DNA from: Saccharopolyspora sp. NFXS83
GTDB taxonomy: Bacteria > Actinomycetota > Actinomycetes > Mycobacteriales > Pseudonocardiaceae
Assembly (NCBI RefSeq): GCF_026241095.1
Contig: NZ_JAPFGB010000003.1
Location: forward strand, 248,001 to 312,000
DNA length: 64,000 nt
Reading direction: 5' to 3'
The translations under genes and the position numbers were made by a program. Shown one piece after another: positions 51,721 through 60,324 of the stretch (its first letter is position 1; each line of letters opens with the position of its first letter). The notes beneath the pieces were generated by a model. The model had not been told where the DNA came from, made no database searches, and was given only the letters and a program-made list of their open reading frames with translations.

Positions 51721-52203
51721 ATGCGACACGTCACCGCCGTGGCGGCACTGGTCGTGGCGGTCGCGTTCGCGGCCGTCGCCGGGTGGGCCTGGTGGTCGGC
51801 CGCGCACGACCCGCAGGTGCGCCGAGCCGAGCAGCGCCGGGAAGTACTGGCGCAGGCCCGGGAATCCATCGCGACGCTGACCACGATGGACGGTCGCGAC
51901 GTGGACGCGGGCGTGCACGCCTGGCGGGCCGCGTCGACGGGGCCGCTGCACGACGAGCTCACCGACCCCGCCACCGCGGACCGCCTGCGCGATCAGGCGG
52001 GCACGACGGGCCGGGTCGTGGACCTGGCGGTGACGGAGCTGGGGGAGCGGACGGCGACGGTCATCGCGGCGGTCGACACGGAGGTCGCGCGCGACGGTGC
52101 GAAGCCGGAGACCACCGGCAGCAGGCTGGAGGCCGAGCTGACCCGCACCTCGCAGGGCTGGCGGATCAGCGCGCTGGCCCCCGTCGGGCTGGGCGCGGCA
52201 TGA
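51721..52203 (+). CDS. Mce-associated membrane protein (Mas) 1
   Basis: A 160-residue protein with one N-terminal membrane helix (VAALVVAVAFAAVAGWAWW) and an extracytoplasmic NTF2-like domain (ARESIATLTTMDGRDVDAGV ... GWRISALAPVG). This is the layout of the Mce-associated proteins encoded after mceF in actinobacteria. ATG 51721 follows AAGGAGGA. Its stop overlaps the next start (ATGA). It may stabilise or dock the Mce complex. Confidence 0.85.
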   Translation: MRHVTAVAALVVAVAFAAVAGWAWWSAAHDPQVRRAEQRREVLAQARESIATLTTMDGRDVDAGVHAWRAASTGPLHDELTDPATADRLRDQAGTTGRVVDLAVTELGERTATVIAAVDTEVARDGAKPETTGSRLEAELTRTSQGWRISALAPVGLGAA

Positions 52204-52736
52204 GCGGCGGAACCCGGTCGCGGCGCGAGCACCCCGACGACATGCCTAGCCCCGTCACCGCGCGCCGGGTGGCGGTCGTCCTCGCGGCGGTGCTGACGGC
52301 CTGCGGCTTCTGGGCCTCGACCGCCGCCCTCGCGCTGCGGTTGAACGCCGACGACCGCACCGCCCTGGGCGCCGGCGAGGTGACCGCGCAGGTGCGCGAC
52401 GGGCTGCAACGAGCGTTCTCCTACGACTTCGAGCGCCCGCTCGACGGTGCGGCGGCTGCGCGGCAGCTGTTCACCGGTTCCGCCACCACCCGCTACGAGG
52501 AGCTCATCAGCCCCGTGCGGGACCGGGGCCAGGACCAGCGGGTCCGGCTGGCGACACGGGTGGTCCGCACCGGCGTCACCGACCTGGACGGAGACCGGGC
52601 GGAGCTCCTGGTGTTCCTGGACCAGTCCGCCACCCGCGCCGACACCGGGGCGACCAGCGCCTCCGGCGCCCGCCTGCACGTGCAGGCCCGGCGTTCCGGC
52701 CCCCGGTGGCTCGTCACCGACCTGCGACCGGAGTGA
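52200..52736 (+). CDS. Mce-associated membrane protein (Mas) 2
   Basis: A 178-residue paralogue of the preceding protein: a polar N-terminus, one membrane helix (VAVVLAAVLTACGFWASTAA) and an NTF2-like domain (VRDGLQRAFSYDFERPLDGA ... GPRWLVTDLRPE). ATG 52200 overlaps the previous stop by 4 nt and ends the mce operon. A gene for the Mce ATPase (MceG/Mkl) is not present nearby. Confidence 0.83.
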   Translation: MSGGTRSRREHPDDMPSPVTARRVAVVLAAVLTACGFWASTAALALRLNADDRTALGAGEVTAQVRDGLQRAFSYDFERPLDGAAAARQLFTGSATTRYEELISPVRDRGQDQRVRLATRVVRTGVTDLDGDRAELLVFLDQSATRADTGATSASGARLHVQARRSGPRWLVTDLRPE

Positions 52737-52870
52737 TCGGCTGGGGCGAATCCGGGAGGCGGACCGGGTCTGGTGCGCCGGTGCACGCCGCTGCGGACCC
52801 GGCAGGCGTCGGATCGGGCGGAGACCTCCGGCGGCGCGAACGTCCTGGGGAGAGATCGACTCGCCCCGGT

Positions 52871-54121
52871 TCACACCGCGCCGGGCAGGACCAGGGCGCC
52901 CCAGGCGAACACCGGGCCGAGGGCGACCACTCCCGCGGAGTAGCCGATGACCTGCTTGTAGAAGGCGTCCTTGTCCACACCGCGCGCGTTGCTGAGCACC
53001 AGTGCGCCGTTGGTGGAGAACGGCGAGACGTCCACGATGGTCGTCGACACCGCCAGCGCCGCGACCAGGCCCGCCGCGCTGAGGTGGCTCGACAGCAGCA
53101 GCGGCACGGCGACCGGGATGATCGCCGTGAGGATGGCGGTCGACGACGCGAACGCGGAAGCCACCGCCACCACGACGCACAGCAGCAGCGCCACGAGCAG
53201 CGGAGTGCCGGAGGACGCCGCCTGGTGCGAGATCAGGTCGATGGTGCCCGCCTTCTCCAGCACGCCGACGTAGGTGACCATCCCCGCGACCAGGAGGATC
53301 GTCGACCAGCTGATGCCCTCCACCGCCTTCGCCTGGGCGCGCATGTCGACCAGCGTCAGCAGCGTGCCGGCGGCGAGCGCGAGGATCCCGATCTCCAGTT
53401 GGAACACCAGCGCACCCACCGCCAAGGCCAGCAGCGAGGCCAGCGTCAGCCACTGCCGCCAGGTGATCCCGTCCACCGCCGGTTCGGCGGCGGGTGCTTC
53501 CTCGGCTTCCCCGGTCGGGACGGTCGCCGAGCGGCGCAGGAGCAGGAACGTGACCGCCGACAGCGCGAAGTTGAAGCCCAGGCTGGCCAGGAACAGCACG
53601 TGCGGTGCGACCGCCAGCGAAGTCTCCGCCAGCATCCCCGACACCAGCACCCCGGACACGGCGATCGGCGAGAACGCCCCGGCGTGCGCACCGCAGATGA
53701 TCATCATGCCGATCATGAGCGGGCTCATCCGGTGCCGGTAGGCGAAATTCATGCCGACCGGGACCAGCAGCGCCACGGCCGCCGGGGTGAACGTGCCGAA
53801 CGCGGTGAGCACGCACGCCACCGCGAACAACACCCACGGGATGAGCGCCACCTCGCCCCGCACCAGCCGCACCCCCGCCGTGACCAGCAGGTCCACCGTC
53901 CCGTTCCGCCGCGCCACCGCGAACAGGTAGGTCACCCCGACGATCGTCACGAACAGCGAGGCGGGGAATCCGGCGAAGATCTCGTCCTCGGACAAGCCGA
54001 GGGAGGCGGTGCCGACGGCGAACGCGCCGAGGAACGCCAGGATGCCGATGTTGATCGGCAGCACGGTCGCGACGACGAACATCACGGCGAGTGCGCCGAT
54101 GGAGATCAGTTCAGCAGACAT
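52871..54121 (-). CDS. SLC13/DASS-type dicarboxylate or malonate permease (MatC-like)
   Basis: A 416-residue membrane transporter with about 11-12 hydrophobic helices. The MatC-type start (ISIGALAVMFVVATVLPINI) and the two hairpin regions, ISWSTILLVAGMVTYVGVLE and SSTAILTAIIPVAVPLLLSS, match the ion-transporter superfamily that carries di- or tricarboxylates. ATG 54121 has GAGGACA upstream. It lies 157 nt downstream of a PrpF-type isomerase on the same strand and is probably its uptake partner, for example for an unsaturated tricarboxylate. Confidence 0.83.
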   Translation of the reverse strand: MSAELISIGALAVMFVVATVLPINIGILAFLGAFAVGTASLGLSEDEIFAGFPASLFVTIVGVTYLFAVARRNGTVDLLVTAGVRLVRGEVALIPWVLFAVACVLTAFGTFTPAAVALLVPVGMNFAYRHRMSPLMIGMMIICGAHAGAFSPIAVSGVLVSGMLAETSLAVAPHVLFLASLGFNFALSAVTFLLLRRSATVPTGEAEEAPAAEPAVDGITWRQWLTLASLLALAVGALVFQLEIGILALAAGTLLTLVDMRAQAKAVEGISWSTILLVAGMVTYVGVLEKAGTIDLISHQAASSGTPLLVALLLCVVVAVASAFASSTAILTAIIPVAVPLLLSSHLSAAGLVAALAVSTTIVDVSPFSTNGALVLSNARGVDKDAFYKQVIGYSAGVVALGPVFAWGALVLPGAV

Positions 54122-54278
54122 CGTTGTCCTCAGTGCTTCGGTCCAGGGCCGGGCGCACCGCGGCGGGCGCGGGGCGTGCGACGCGGGACAGGTCGTCGGT
54201 GTCATTGGAGCCGTCCGAGAATTCGGTACCGCAGCGGGGGTCCGCTCCACCGCTGCGCCGATCATCGTGGAGGAACCC

Positions 54279-55388
54279 CTAAGCGGGCTGCGGCAGCGCC
54301 GAGTCCGGGATGTGGATGCGGGCCTCGCACAGCACCCGGGCAGCTCGCCGGATGGTCACCCGCCGCGGGCCGGATCCGGTGAGGTCGTCGCAGGTCACGG
54401 TCACCACTCCGGCCGCCGTCCCGATCCGCGTGGAGGCGGCGCCCGGCGCCCCCGCCGCGTCGCGGACGGTGCTGCCCTCGAAGGAACCCGCCACCGCCAC
54501 GGCCACGGCCGAGGTGAGTCCGATCGCCGGGTGCGGGCTGTTCATCGACAGCATCCGCACCGCCACGTCGTGCGATCGCGCGTCGATGCGCTCCCCGGTG
54601 GTGCTGACGTAATCGGCCGGTGGTCCCACGATGCCGACCTTGGGCACCGCGTCGTCGGTCTCGTGGCCGGGCAGGATCAGGCGGGCCGCGGCTCGCCGGA
54701 CCCGGCGCAGCGGATCCACCAGATCATGCATCCGCTGCAGGGATTCCGTTCCGGTGGCGCCGAGCGCCCCCGCCGGGACCAGCACCGCCGGGGCCCCGGC
54801 GTCGACCAGCGTCGCGGGGAAGTCGGCGTCGCCCACGCGCAGCACGTCGAGCGCCCGCCCGGTGGGCAAGGTCGCACCCGTCGTACGGCCACCGGGATCG
54901 ACGAAGGTCAGGCCCACCGCGACACCCCCGGCCCTGGTCCCGGGCACGGTCTGGTCGCCGAACTCGTGCGCCACTCCGCCAGTGGTGTCCACATCGGACT
55001 CCAGCACGGCTCCGGTGTTGGTGTTGCGCATGACCACGCGAGTGCGGTCGCCGTCGGGCGGCACGAGTCCGCGCGCCACCGCCCACAACGCGATGGCGGT
55101 GGCGCAGTTGCCGCAGTTGCTGCCCCACTCGACGCGGGGCACCCCGATGCCGACTTGGCCGAACAGGTAGTCGACGTGCACGCCGGGCGCCTGCGAGGCC
55201 GAGACCACGGCGGCCTTCGAGGTCGTCGGGGTGGCCCCGCCGACACCGTCGAGCTGCACCGGGTCCGCGGAACCGTAGGCGTCGACCAGCACGCGTTCCA
55301 GCTCCGCCAGGTCGTCCGGCACGTTCTCCTGGGCGAACAACCAGCACTTGCTGGTCCCGCCCCGCACCAAGGTCGCCGGTATGTGCAC
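54279..55388 (-). CDS. PrpF-family isomerase (4-oxalomesaconate tautomerase / methylaconitate isomerase-like)
   Basis: A 369-residue protein of the PrpF family, which shifts the double bond of methylaconitate or tautomerises 4-oxalomesaconate. Family marks are the start IPATLVRGGTSKCWLF, the catalytic-cysteine region VEWGSNCGNCATAIALWAVA and MLSMNSPHPAIGLTSAVAVA. GTG 55388 fits the family N-terminus exactly. It is divergent from a LysR gene with a clear operator between, and upstream of the SLC13-type permease. The usual partners of PrpF (prpC/acnD or gallate genes) are absent, so substrate is uncertain. Confidence 0.87.
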   Translation of the reverse strand: MHIPATLVRGGTSKCWLFAQENVPDDLAELERVLVDAYGSADPVQLDGVGGATPTTSKAAVVSASQAPGVHVDYLFGQVGIGVPRVEWGSNCGNCATAIALWAVARGLVPPDGDRTRVVMRNTNTGAVLESDVDTTGGVAHEFGDQTVPGTRAGGVAVGLTFVDPGGRTTGATLPTGRALDVLRVGDADFPATLVDAGAPAVLVPAGALGATGTESLQRMHDLVDPLRRVRRAAARLILPGHETDDAVPKVGIVGPPADYVSTTGERIDARSHDVAVRMLSMNSPHPAIGLTSAVAVAVAGSFEGSTVRDAAGAPGAASTRIGTAAGVVTVTCDDLTGSGPRRVTIRRAARVLCEARIHIPDSALPQPA

Positions 55389-55448
55389 TGGGCTTCTCCG
55401 TTGTTCCGAACGATTCGGGCGAGGTCCACAGTGGCGAGCGGTAGGCTT

Positions 55449-55467
55449 GAGAACAATGTTCGTTCTC
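55449..55467. promoter_or_regulatory. GAGAAC-N7-GTTCTC palindrome, likely LysR operator
   Basis: Six-base arms GAGAAC (55449-55454) and GTTCTC (55462-55467) flank a 7-nt centre; the site fits the T-N11-A pattern of LysR operators and lies in the 145-nt divergent gap between prpF-like and lysR genes, in A/T-rich sequence. It very probably controls both directions. Confidence 0.65.
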
Positions 55468-55533
55468 TAAGCTGGTGTTAAGCACAGCTCAAGGCTCGCT
55501 CTGGGTGGGCTCCGTTTCGGCAGGAGAAAGCAC

Positions 55534-56499
55534 ATGCTCGACGTCCGGCGGATGCTGCTGTTGGTGGAGGTGTCGGAGCGCGGATCGCTCACCGCTGCCG
55601 CCGAAGCGGCCGGGATCACGCCATCGGCCGCCTCGCAGCAGATGTCCAGGCTCGAAGCCGACCTCGGTCAGCCCCTGCTGCACCGCTTGCCGCGCGGGGT
55701 CCGGCTCACCGATGCGGGCGAAGCCCTCGTCGCGCGGGGCCGGGCGATCCGCCGCGAGTTGCGCGGCGCGGACGCGGATCTGGAAGCGCTCGCCCGGCTG
55801 GACCGCGGAACGCTGCGGCTCGGTTCGTTCCCGACCGCGAGCGCGTCGCTGCTGCCTCCGGCGCTGACCCGCTTCGCCCGCAAGCACCCGAGCCTGCACA
55901 CCAAGGTGCACTCCGGGCTGCTGGCCCAACTGCTCGACCGGCTCGACACCGGCGAGATCGAACTCGCGATGCTGTGGGACTACGAGTGGAATCGCGTCGA
56001 CGACCCCTCGCTGATCGTGCGCCACCTGCTCGACGATCCGACCGTCCTGGTGGTGCCCGCCAACTCGGAGCTGCTCGAAGCGGGCGAGATCGGCCTCACC
56101 GATCTCGCCGAACAGCAGTGGATCATCCGTGCGGACAACCACCCCGTCGCGGAAGTGCTGCGCCGCAGCTGCCGGCGCGCCGGTTTCGAGCCGCGCATCG
56201 GTTACGAATCGCACGACTACCAGGAGGCGCAGGCGATGGTGGCCGCCGGGCTCGGCATCGCCATCGCGCCCAGGCTGGCGATGACGAACCGCCGCAGCGA
56301 CGTCCGCCTGCTGCGCTTCGCCACCGGAGTGCCCGCACCGATCCGGCGGATCCTGCTGGCCCGCCCCGCGAATCGCAATCCCACTCCCGCCGCCGCGGCG
56401 ATGGCCGAGATCCTGGGTGCCGTGGCGGTGAAGTTCGCCGATCAGAACCTCAACAGCACCCAGTTCGGCACCGTGCGCACCCCGCACCAAGGGCGGTGA
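55534..56499 (+). CDS. LysR-family transcriptional regulator
   Basis: A 321-residue LysR protein. The winged HTH is at the N-terminus (VSERGSLTAAAEAAGITPSA then ASQQMSRLEADL), effector domain from about residue 90. ATG 55534 follows AGGAGA. It is divergent from the prpF-like gene, with a palindrome between, and is its probable activator. The last 20 residues are polar and likely disordered. Confidence 0.92.
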   Translation: MLDVRRMLLLVEVSERGSLTAAAEAAGITPSAASQQMSRLEADLGQPLLHRLPRGVRLTDAGEALVARGRAIRRELRGADADLEALARLDRGTLRLGSFPTASASLLPPALTRFARKHPSLHTKVHSGLLAQLLDRLDTGEIELAMLWDYEWNRVDDPSLIVRHLLDDPTVLVVPANSELLEAGEIGLTDLAEQQWIIRADNHPVAEVLRRSCRRAGFEPRIGYESHDYQEAQAMVAAGLGIAIAPRLAMTNRRSDVRLLRFATGVPAPIRRILLARPANRNPTPAAAAMAEILGAVAVKFADQNLNSTQFGTVRTPHQGR

Positions 56500-56526
56500 G
56501 GGGGCTCCGCGGCGGTGGTCGTGCGT

Positions 56527-57048
56527 ATGTTGACGGGCATGCGGCGGACCTCGTTCAGGAACTGGCCATGTTCGATCGCGCGGGTCGCGGACCTGCTCGG
56601 CGATGCTTGGACGACGCTGCTGCTGCGGGAGGCGTTCTACGGGTTCCGGCGCTTCGACGAATTCCGGCAGGAGCTGGGCATCGCGCGCAACACCCTCACC
56701 GACCGGTTGCGCTTGCTGGTGGACGAAGGGCTGCTGGCCAAGCAGCGCTACCAGGTGGAGCCGGAGAGGTACGAGTACGTGCTCACCGACAAGGGGCACG
56801 ACTTCTTCCCGGTGCTGGCCGCGATGGCGACCTGGGGGGACCGCTGGCTCGCCGAGGCGGACGGGCCGCCGATCACGTTCCACCACCGTCCCTGCGGGCA
56901 CGACGGCCACGCCGAGGTCGTGTGCGCGGAATGCGCCCGGCCGATGCGCGCGCAGGACAGCGAGATGCGCATGGGGCCGGGGTTCCCGTCGAAGCTGGCC
57001 CGGCGTCCTGACGTGGTGCGCCGGTTCGGCACCGCCGATCAGGAGTGA
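56527..57048 (+). CDS. HxlR-family regulator with cysteine-bearing C-terminus
   Basis: A 173-residue winged-helix regulator. The HxlR core is CSIARVADLLGDAWTTLLLR, FRRFDEFRQELGIARNTLTD and RLRLLVDEGLLAK. A C-terminal extension (HHRPCGHDGHAEVVCAECAR) carries three cysteines and several histidines that could bind zinc. ATG 56527 is used; ATG 56539 would remove four residues. It is followed by an SRPBCC and an F420-type enzyme gene in the same direction, 174 nt away, which may be its targets. Confidence 0.87.
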   Translation: MLTGMRRTSFRNWPCSIARVADLLGDAWTTLLLREAFYGFRRFDEFRQELGIARNTLTDRLRLLVDEGLLAKQRYQVEPERYEYVLTDKGHDFFPVLAAMATWGDRWLAEADGPPITFHHRPCGHDGHAEVVCAECARPMRAQDSEMRMGPGFPSKLARRPDVVRRFGTADQE

Positions 57049-57222
57049 TCGCCCCGGTGTCGGTCGCCGGAGCCCGCCGGCGCGCGGGAGGGCTCTTGCG
57101 CGCGTGCTCGCCGGGCGGTCGCCGCACTCCGGTGCCGACTGGTTGACATCGCCGGGTCTCATGTTGAAACTCTGGTGGTCAAGAAGGATCTACGGTGACG
57201 AGCAGCGGAGGCCTGGTCGACG

Positions 57223-57735
57223 ATGGAGTGGACTGGCGCACGGCTCGCCGACCGGCCGGCGACCGAAGTGCGGACCTGGATCGCCGCCACCCCGCACCAG
57301 GTGTGGCCGGTCGTGTCCGACATCGAACAGCTGCCCGGCGGTAGCTCCGAACTGCGCGCCGTGCACTGGCTCGACGGAGCGACCGGCCCGGCGCTGGGCG
57401 CGCGCTTCCGCGGGCACAACAGCAACGACGTGCTGGGGGAGTGGACCACGACCTCGCACGTCGTCGAGTGCGAGCCCGGCCGCGCCTTCGCCTGGGCCGT
57501 GCAGGACCCCGCCGAGCCCAACGCGACCTGGCGGTTCGCTCTGACTCCGCGAGATGGCGGGACCGAACTGGCCTACCGGGTGCGGATCGGACCGGGGCGT
57601 TCCGGGCTCACGATGGCCGTCGAGCGGATGCCGGAGAAGGAGCAGAAGATCGTGTTCCGGCGGCTGTCCGACCTGGAGGAGGACATGGGCGCCACCCTCG
57701 AACTCCTCAAACGCACCGTGGAACGGGCGGTCTGA
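57223..57735 (+). CDS. SRPBCC-family (START-like) protein
   Basis: A 170-residue ligand-binding helix-grip protein: start VRTWIAATPHQVWPVVSDIE, middle DVLGEWTTTSHVVECEPGRA, then TWRFALTPRDGGTELAYRVR and a long C-terminal helix (DMGATLELLKRTVERAV). Such proteins bind hydrophobic small molecules or act as cyclases/aromatases. Its stop shares one base with the next start (TGATG), so it is coupled to the luciferase-like enzyme and may bind that enzyme's substrate. Confidence 0.87.
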   Translation: MEWTGARLADRPATEVRTWIAATPHQVWPVVSDIEQLPGGSSELRAVHWLDGATGPALGARFRGHNSNDVLGEWTTTSHVVECEPGRAFAWAVQDPAEPNATWRFALTPRDGGTELAYRVRIGPGRSGLTMAVERMPEKEQKIVFRRLSDLEEDMGATLELLKRTVERAV

Positions 57736-58778
57736 TGCGCACGGCGACCACGGTCGAGGTCTCCGGCGGAGGCCGGGACCACCTGGCGTTCGTGGTGGAG
57801 GCCGAGAAGCTGGGGCTCGACGTGTGCTGGGTCGCGGAGGCCTGGGGTTCCGACGCGCCCGCCGCGCTGGGCTACTACGCGGCGAAGACGGACCGGATGC
57901 TGCTGGGATCCGGGATCATGCAGGTCGGCACGCGCACTCCCGTCGCGGTGGCGCAGACCGCCATCACCTTGGCGAACCTGTCCGGCGGCCGGTTCCTGCT
58001 CGGGCTGGGAGCCTCCGGCCCGCAGGTGATCGAGGGGCTGCACGGAGTCCCCTTCGCGCGTCCCCGCAGCCGAACCGGGGAGACCGTGCAGATCATCCGA
58101 GCCGCCCTCAGCGGCGAGAAGATCTCCCATTCCGGCCGCGAGTTCACCATCCCGCTTCCGGGAGAGGCGGTGCCGATGCGGCTCTCCGCCCGGCCCGAAC
58201 ACCCGATCCCGATCTACCTGGCGACGATGTCGCCCGCGATGCTGCGGTTGACCGGCGAGCTCGCCGACGGGTGGCTCGGCACCAGCTTCGTGCCGGAAGG
58301 CGCGGCGGATGCCTACTTCGCGCACCTCGACGAGGGGCTGCGGGAGGCCGGGCGGAGCCGTGCCGACCTGGACGTGTGCCAAGGCGCGGAAGTGGCGTTC
58401 GCGCGCGACGAGGACGCGCTGCGCCCGATGGTGGCCGCGCGCAAGAAGGACCTCGCGTTCAGCCTGGGCGGGATGGGCTCGACGTCGACCAACTTCTACA
58501 ACCGGGCCTACGGCCGCCAAGGCTGGGCGGAGGTCGCCGCGGAGGTCCGCGACCGCTGGCAGGCGGGCGACCGCGAGGGCGCGACGGCGCTCGTCACCGA
58601 CGACATGGTGCTCGCCACCACCCTGATCGGCACCGAGCCGATGGTGCGGGAACGGCTGCGGGTGTGGCGCGACGCCGGGGTCGACCAGGTGCGGCTGTAC
58701 CCGGCGGGCGACGGCCTGGACGAACGGTTGAGCACACTTGCCAGAGCGATCGAGCTGGTGCGCGAGGTGGACGCCTGA
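57735..58778 (+). CDS. LLM-class F420-dependent oxidoreductase
   Basis: A 347-residue luciferase-like TIM-barrel enzyme of the F420-using branch. Marks are LDVCWVAEAWGSDAPAALGY, GSGIMQVGTRTPVAVAQTAI, GGRFLLGLGASGPQVIEGLH and IPIYLATMSPAMLRLTGELA. It should transfer hydride between F420 and an unknown substrate. ATG 57735 overlaps the SRPBCC stop. The two genes and the upstream HxlR gene form a compact redox module. Confidence 0.88.
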   Translation: MRTATTVEVSGGGRDHLAFVVEAEKLGLDVCWVAEAWGSDAPAALGYYAAKTDRMLLGSGIMQVGTRTPVAVAQTAITLANLSGGRFLLGLGASGPQVIEGLHGVPFARPRSRTGETVQIIRAALSGEKISHSGREFTIPLPGEAVPMRLSARPEHPIPIYLATMSPAMLRLTGELADGWLGTSFVPEGAADAYFAHLDEGLREAGRSRADLDVCQGAEVAFARDEDALRPMVAARKKDLAFSLGGMGSTSTNFYNRAYGRQGWAEVAAEVRDRWQAGDREGATALVTDDMVLATTLIGTEPMVRERLRVWRDAGVDQVRLYPAGDGLDERLSTLARAIELVREVDA

Positions 58779-58844
58779 CCGCCGGAGACCGTGGGAACGG
58801 CTCGCCAGGTTGGTGCGCCTGGGAGTGATCGCAGCGGTGCCGGG

Positions 58845-59675
58845 TTACCAGTCCAGCCCGACCTGATCGCCCACGACCGCGACCGGGCATGGCGAGTGGT
58901 GCAGTGCGCCGAGCGCGACCGATCCCGGCCGGGTCGGGGTGCTCCGCGACCGGTGGCCCACGACCAGCAGCCGCGCGCCGCGCGCCTGCTCGCACAGCGC
59001 CTCCACCGGATGCTGGTCCGTTGCGATCCGGCGGACCACGACATCGGGGTAGTGCTCCCGCCACACCGCCAGCTGGCCGCTCACCCGCTCCTCCGCGTCC
59101 TCCTGGTGCCTGCGGCGCTCGGCGTCGTCGAGGATTGCCGGCAGGAAGTAGGCGTCGGGCAGCGCCTGCACGGCCACCAGCTCGCGCCCGTGCCGCTCCG
59201 CGCAGTCGAACGCGAAGTGCAGCGCGGGTCTGCTCGCGGGCGACAGGTCGAGGCCGACGACCACGGGTCCGGGACCGGGCTCGCCGGTCCCGCGGACCAC
59301 GACCGCCGGGCAATCGGCCTTCGTGGCGACGGCGGTGCTCACCGAGCCCAGCAAGGCGTCCCGGATCGCGCCGCGACCGCGGGATCCGACGACCACCAGC
59401 GCCGCATCGGCGGACCGCGCCACCAGGTCCTCGGCGGGATCCCCGGGTACCGCTTGCGCGCGGACGTGCAGTTCGGGTTCGGCGGCACGGCACTGCCCGG
59501 CGACGCCGCGCACCAGCTCGTCCGCCCACTCCCGGCGGTGGGCGGCGGCGTAGGCGAACACCAGGTGCAGCGAGGCCCCGAGCAGCGCCGCCTCCGCGGT
59601 CGCCCACGCCGCGCAGCGCTTCGACTGCTCGGAACCGTCGACACCGGCCAGCACCGTTCTGGCGGGAAGGAACAC
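58845..59675 (-). CDS. Universal stress protein, two UspA domains, second one degenerate
   Basis: A 276-residue tandem Usp. Domain 1 keeps the nucleotide motif (VVVGSRGRGAIRDALLGS). Domain 2 has VVGHRSRSTPTRPGS at the same place, where the glycines of G-x-x-G are lost, so it probably does not bind ATP. GTG 59675 follows AGGGGG. A near-palindromic GGGTCC...CACCC element 61-76 nt upstream resembles a hypoxia-type (DosR) box. It may be regulated like dormancy genes of mycobacteria. Confidence 0.87.
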   Translation of the reverse strand: MFLPARTVLAGVDGSEQSKRCAAWATAEAALLGASLHLVFAYAAAHRREWADELVRGVAGQCRAAEPELHVRAQAVPGDPAEDLVARSADAALVVVGSRGRGAIRDALLGSVSTAVATKADCPAVVVRGTGEPGPGPVVVGLDLSPASRPALHFAFDCAERHGRELVAVQALPDAYFLPAILDDAERRRHQEDAEERVSGQLAVWREHYPDVVVRRIATDQHPVEALCEQARGARLLVVGHRSRSTPTRPGSVALGALHHSPCPVAVVGDQVGLDW

Positions 59676-59735
59676 CCCTGACCCCCTTCGCACACACGAC
59701 CTCCGAGCGTGACCCGGCCGGACGGCGCGGAACCA

Positions 59736-59751
59736 GGGTCCAAAGGCACCC
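59736..59751. promoter_or_regulatory. GGGTCC-AAAGG-CACCC near-palindrome upstream of the Usp gene, DosR-box-like
   Basis: The 16-nt element GGGTCCAAAGGCACCC lies 61-76 nt upstream of the Usp start, a usual activator position. The GGG/CCC ends with internal CC/GG resemble DosR-type sites, but the symmetry is imperfect by one nucleotide. Inference only. Confidence 0.3.
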
Positions 59752-59778
59752 GCGCGGCGCGGGAGCGGACGCGGGTGC

Positions 59779-60195
59779 TCAGCGCAGGCGTTCGAGCTCC
59801 GCGGCCACTGAGACCACTTCGGCGGCCATCTTGCGCAGTTCTTCGGTGCTGGCGCCGTCCTCGGCAGCGGTGCCGACGTCCTCGGCAGCGCAGCGCAGCT
59901 GGAAGAGTCGGTCCTGCAGGTCCGCGATCTCCGCCGCCGACAGCACCACCGCGTCCTCCGGCAGTCCGGACCGCTGCACCGCGCCGCGGCGCTCGTAGGC
60001 GCGCTGCCTGCACGATTGCGTGCAGTACAGCCGTGGCCGCCCTTGCCGTCCGGACGCGGCGAGCCGACGCCCGCACCAGGAGCAATGCCGGTCCGCGCGG
60101 CGGCGACCCGACTCCGCCACCGGTGGTGCGGCACCACCGGAGTCGGTCTCGGTGGTGGGCGAATTGATCTCGGGCAGGCTGTCCACGGTGCGCAA
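59779..60195 (-). CDS. Zinc-ribbon-like small protein with helical tail
   Basis: A 138-residue protein. The N-terminal half carries a probable zinc site, CSWCGRRL and LYCTQSCRQRAYERR (four cysteines in two CxxC-type pairs), and the C-terminal half is a charged, coiled-coil-like helix (ADLQDRLFQLRCAAEDVGTA). The start is uncertain: TTG 60195 has GAGGGG 11 nt upstream; GTG 60186 is the alternative. It may be a nucleic-acid-binding or adaptor protein. It lies upstream of the Usp gene on the same strand. Confidence 0.65.
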   Translation of the reverse strand: MRTVDSLPEINSPTTETDSGGAAPPVAESGRRRADRHCSWCGRRLAASGRQGRPRLYCTQSCRQRAYERRGAVQRSGLPEDAVVLSAAEIADLQDRLFQLRCAAEDVGTAAEDGASTEELRKMAAEVVSVAAELERLR

Positions 60196-60324
60196 CCGTA
60201 ATGCGACCCCTCGGCGAACATCGCATTGCCACGCCGGTGCGGGTGCCGCCGTGCGCGTCGCGTCGGGCAGAGTGGAGCGGCGATCCCGCCCTCATCCCCG
60301 GTTCGTGAAAGGACCCGAGCCTCC

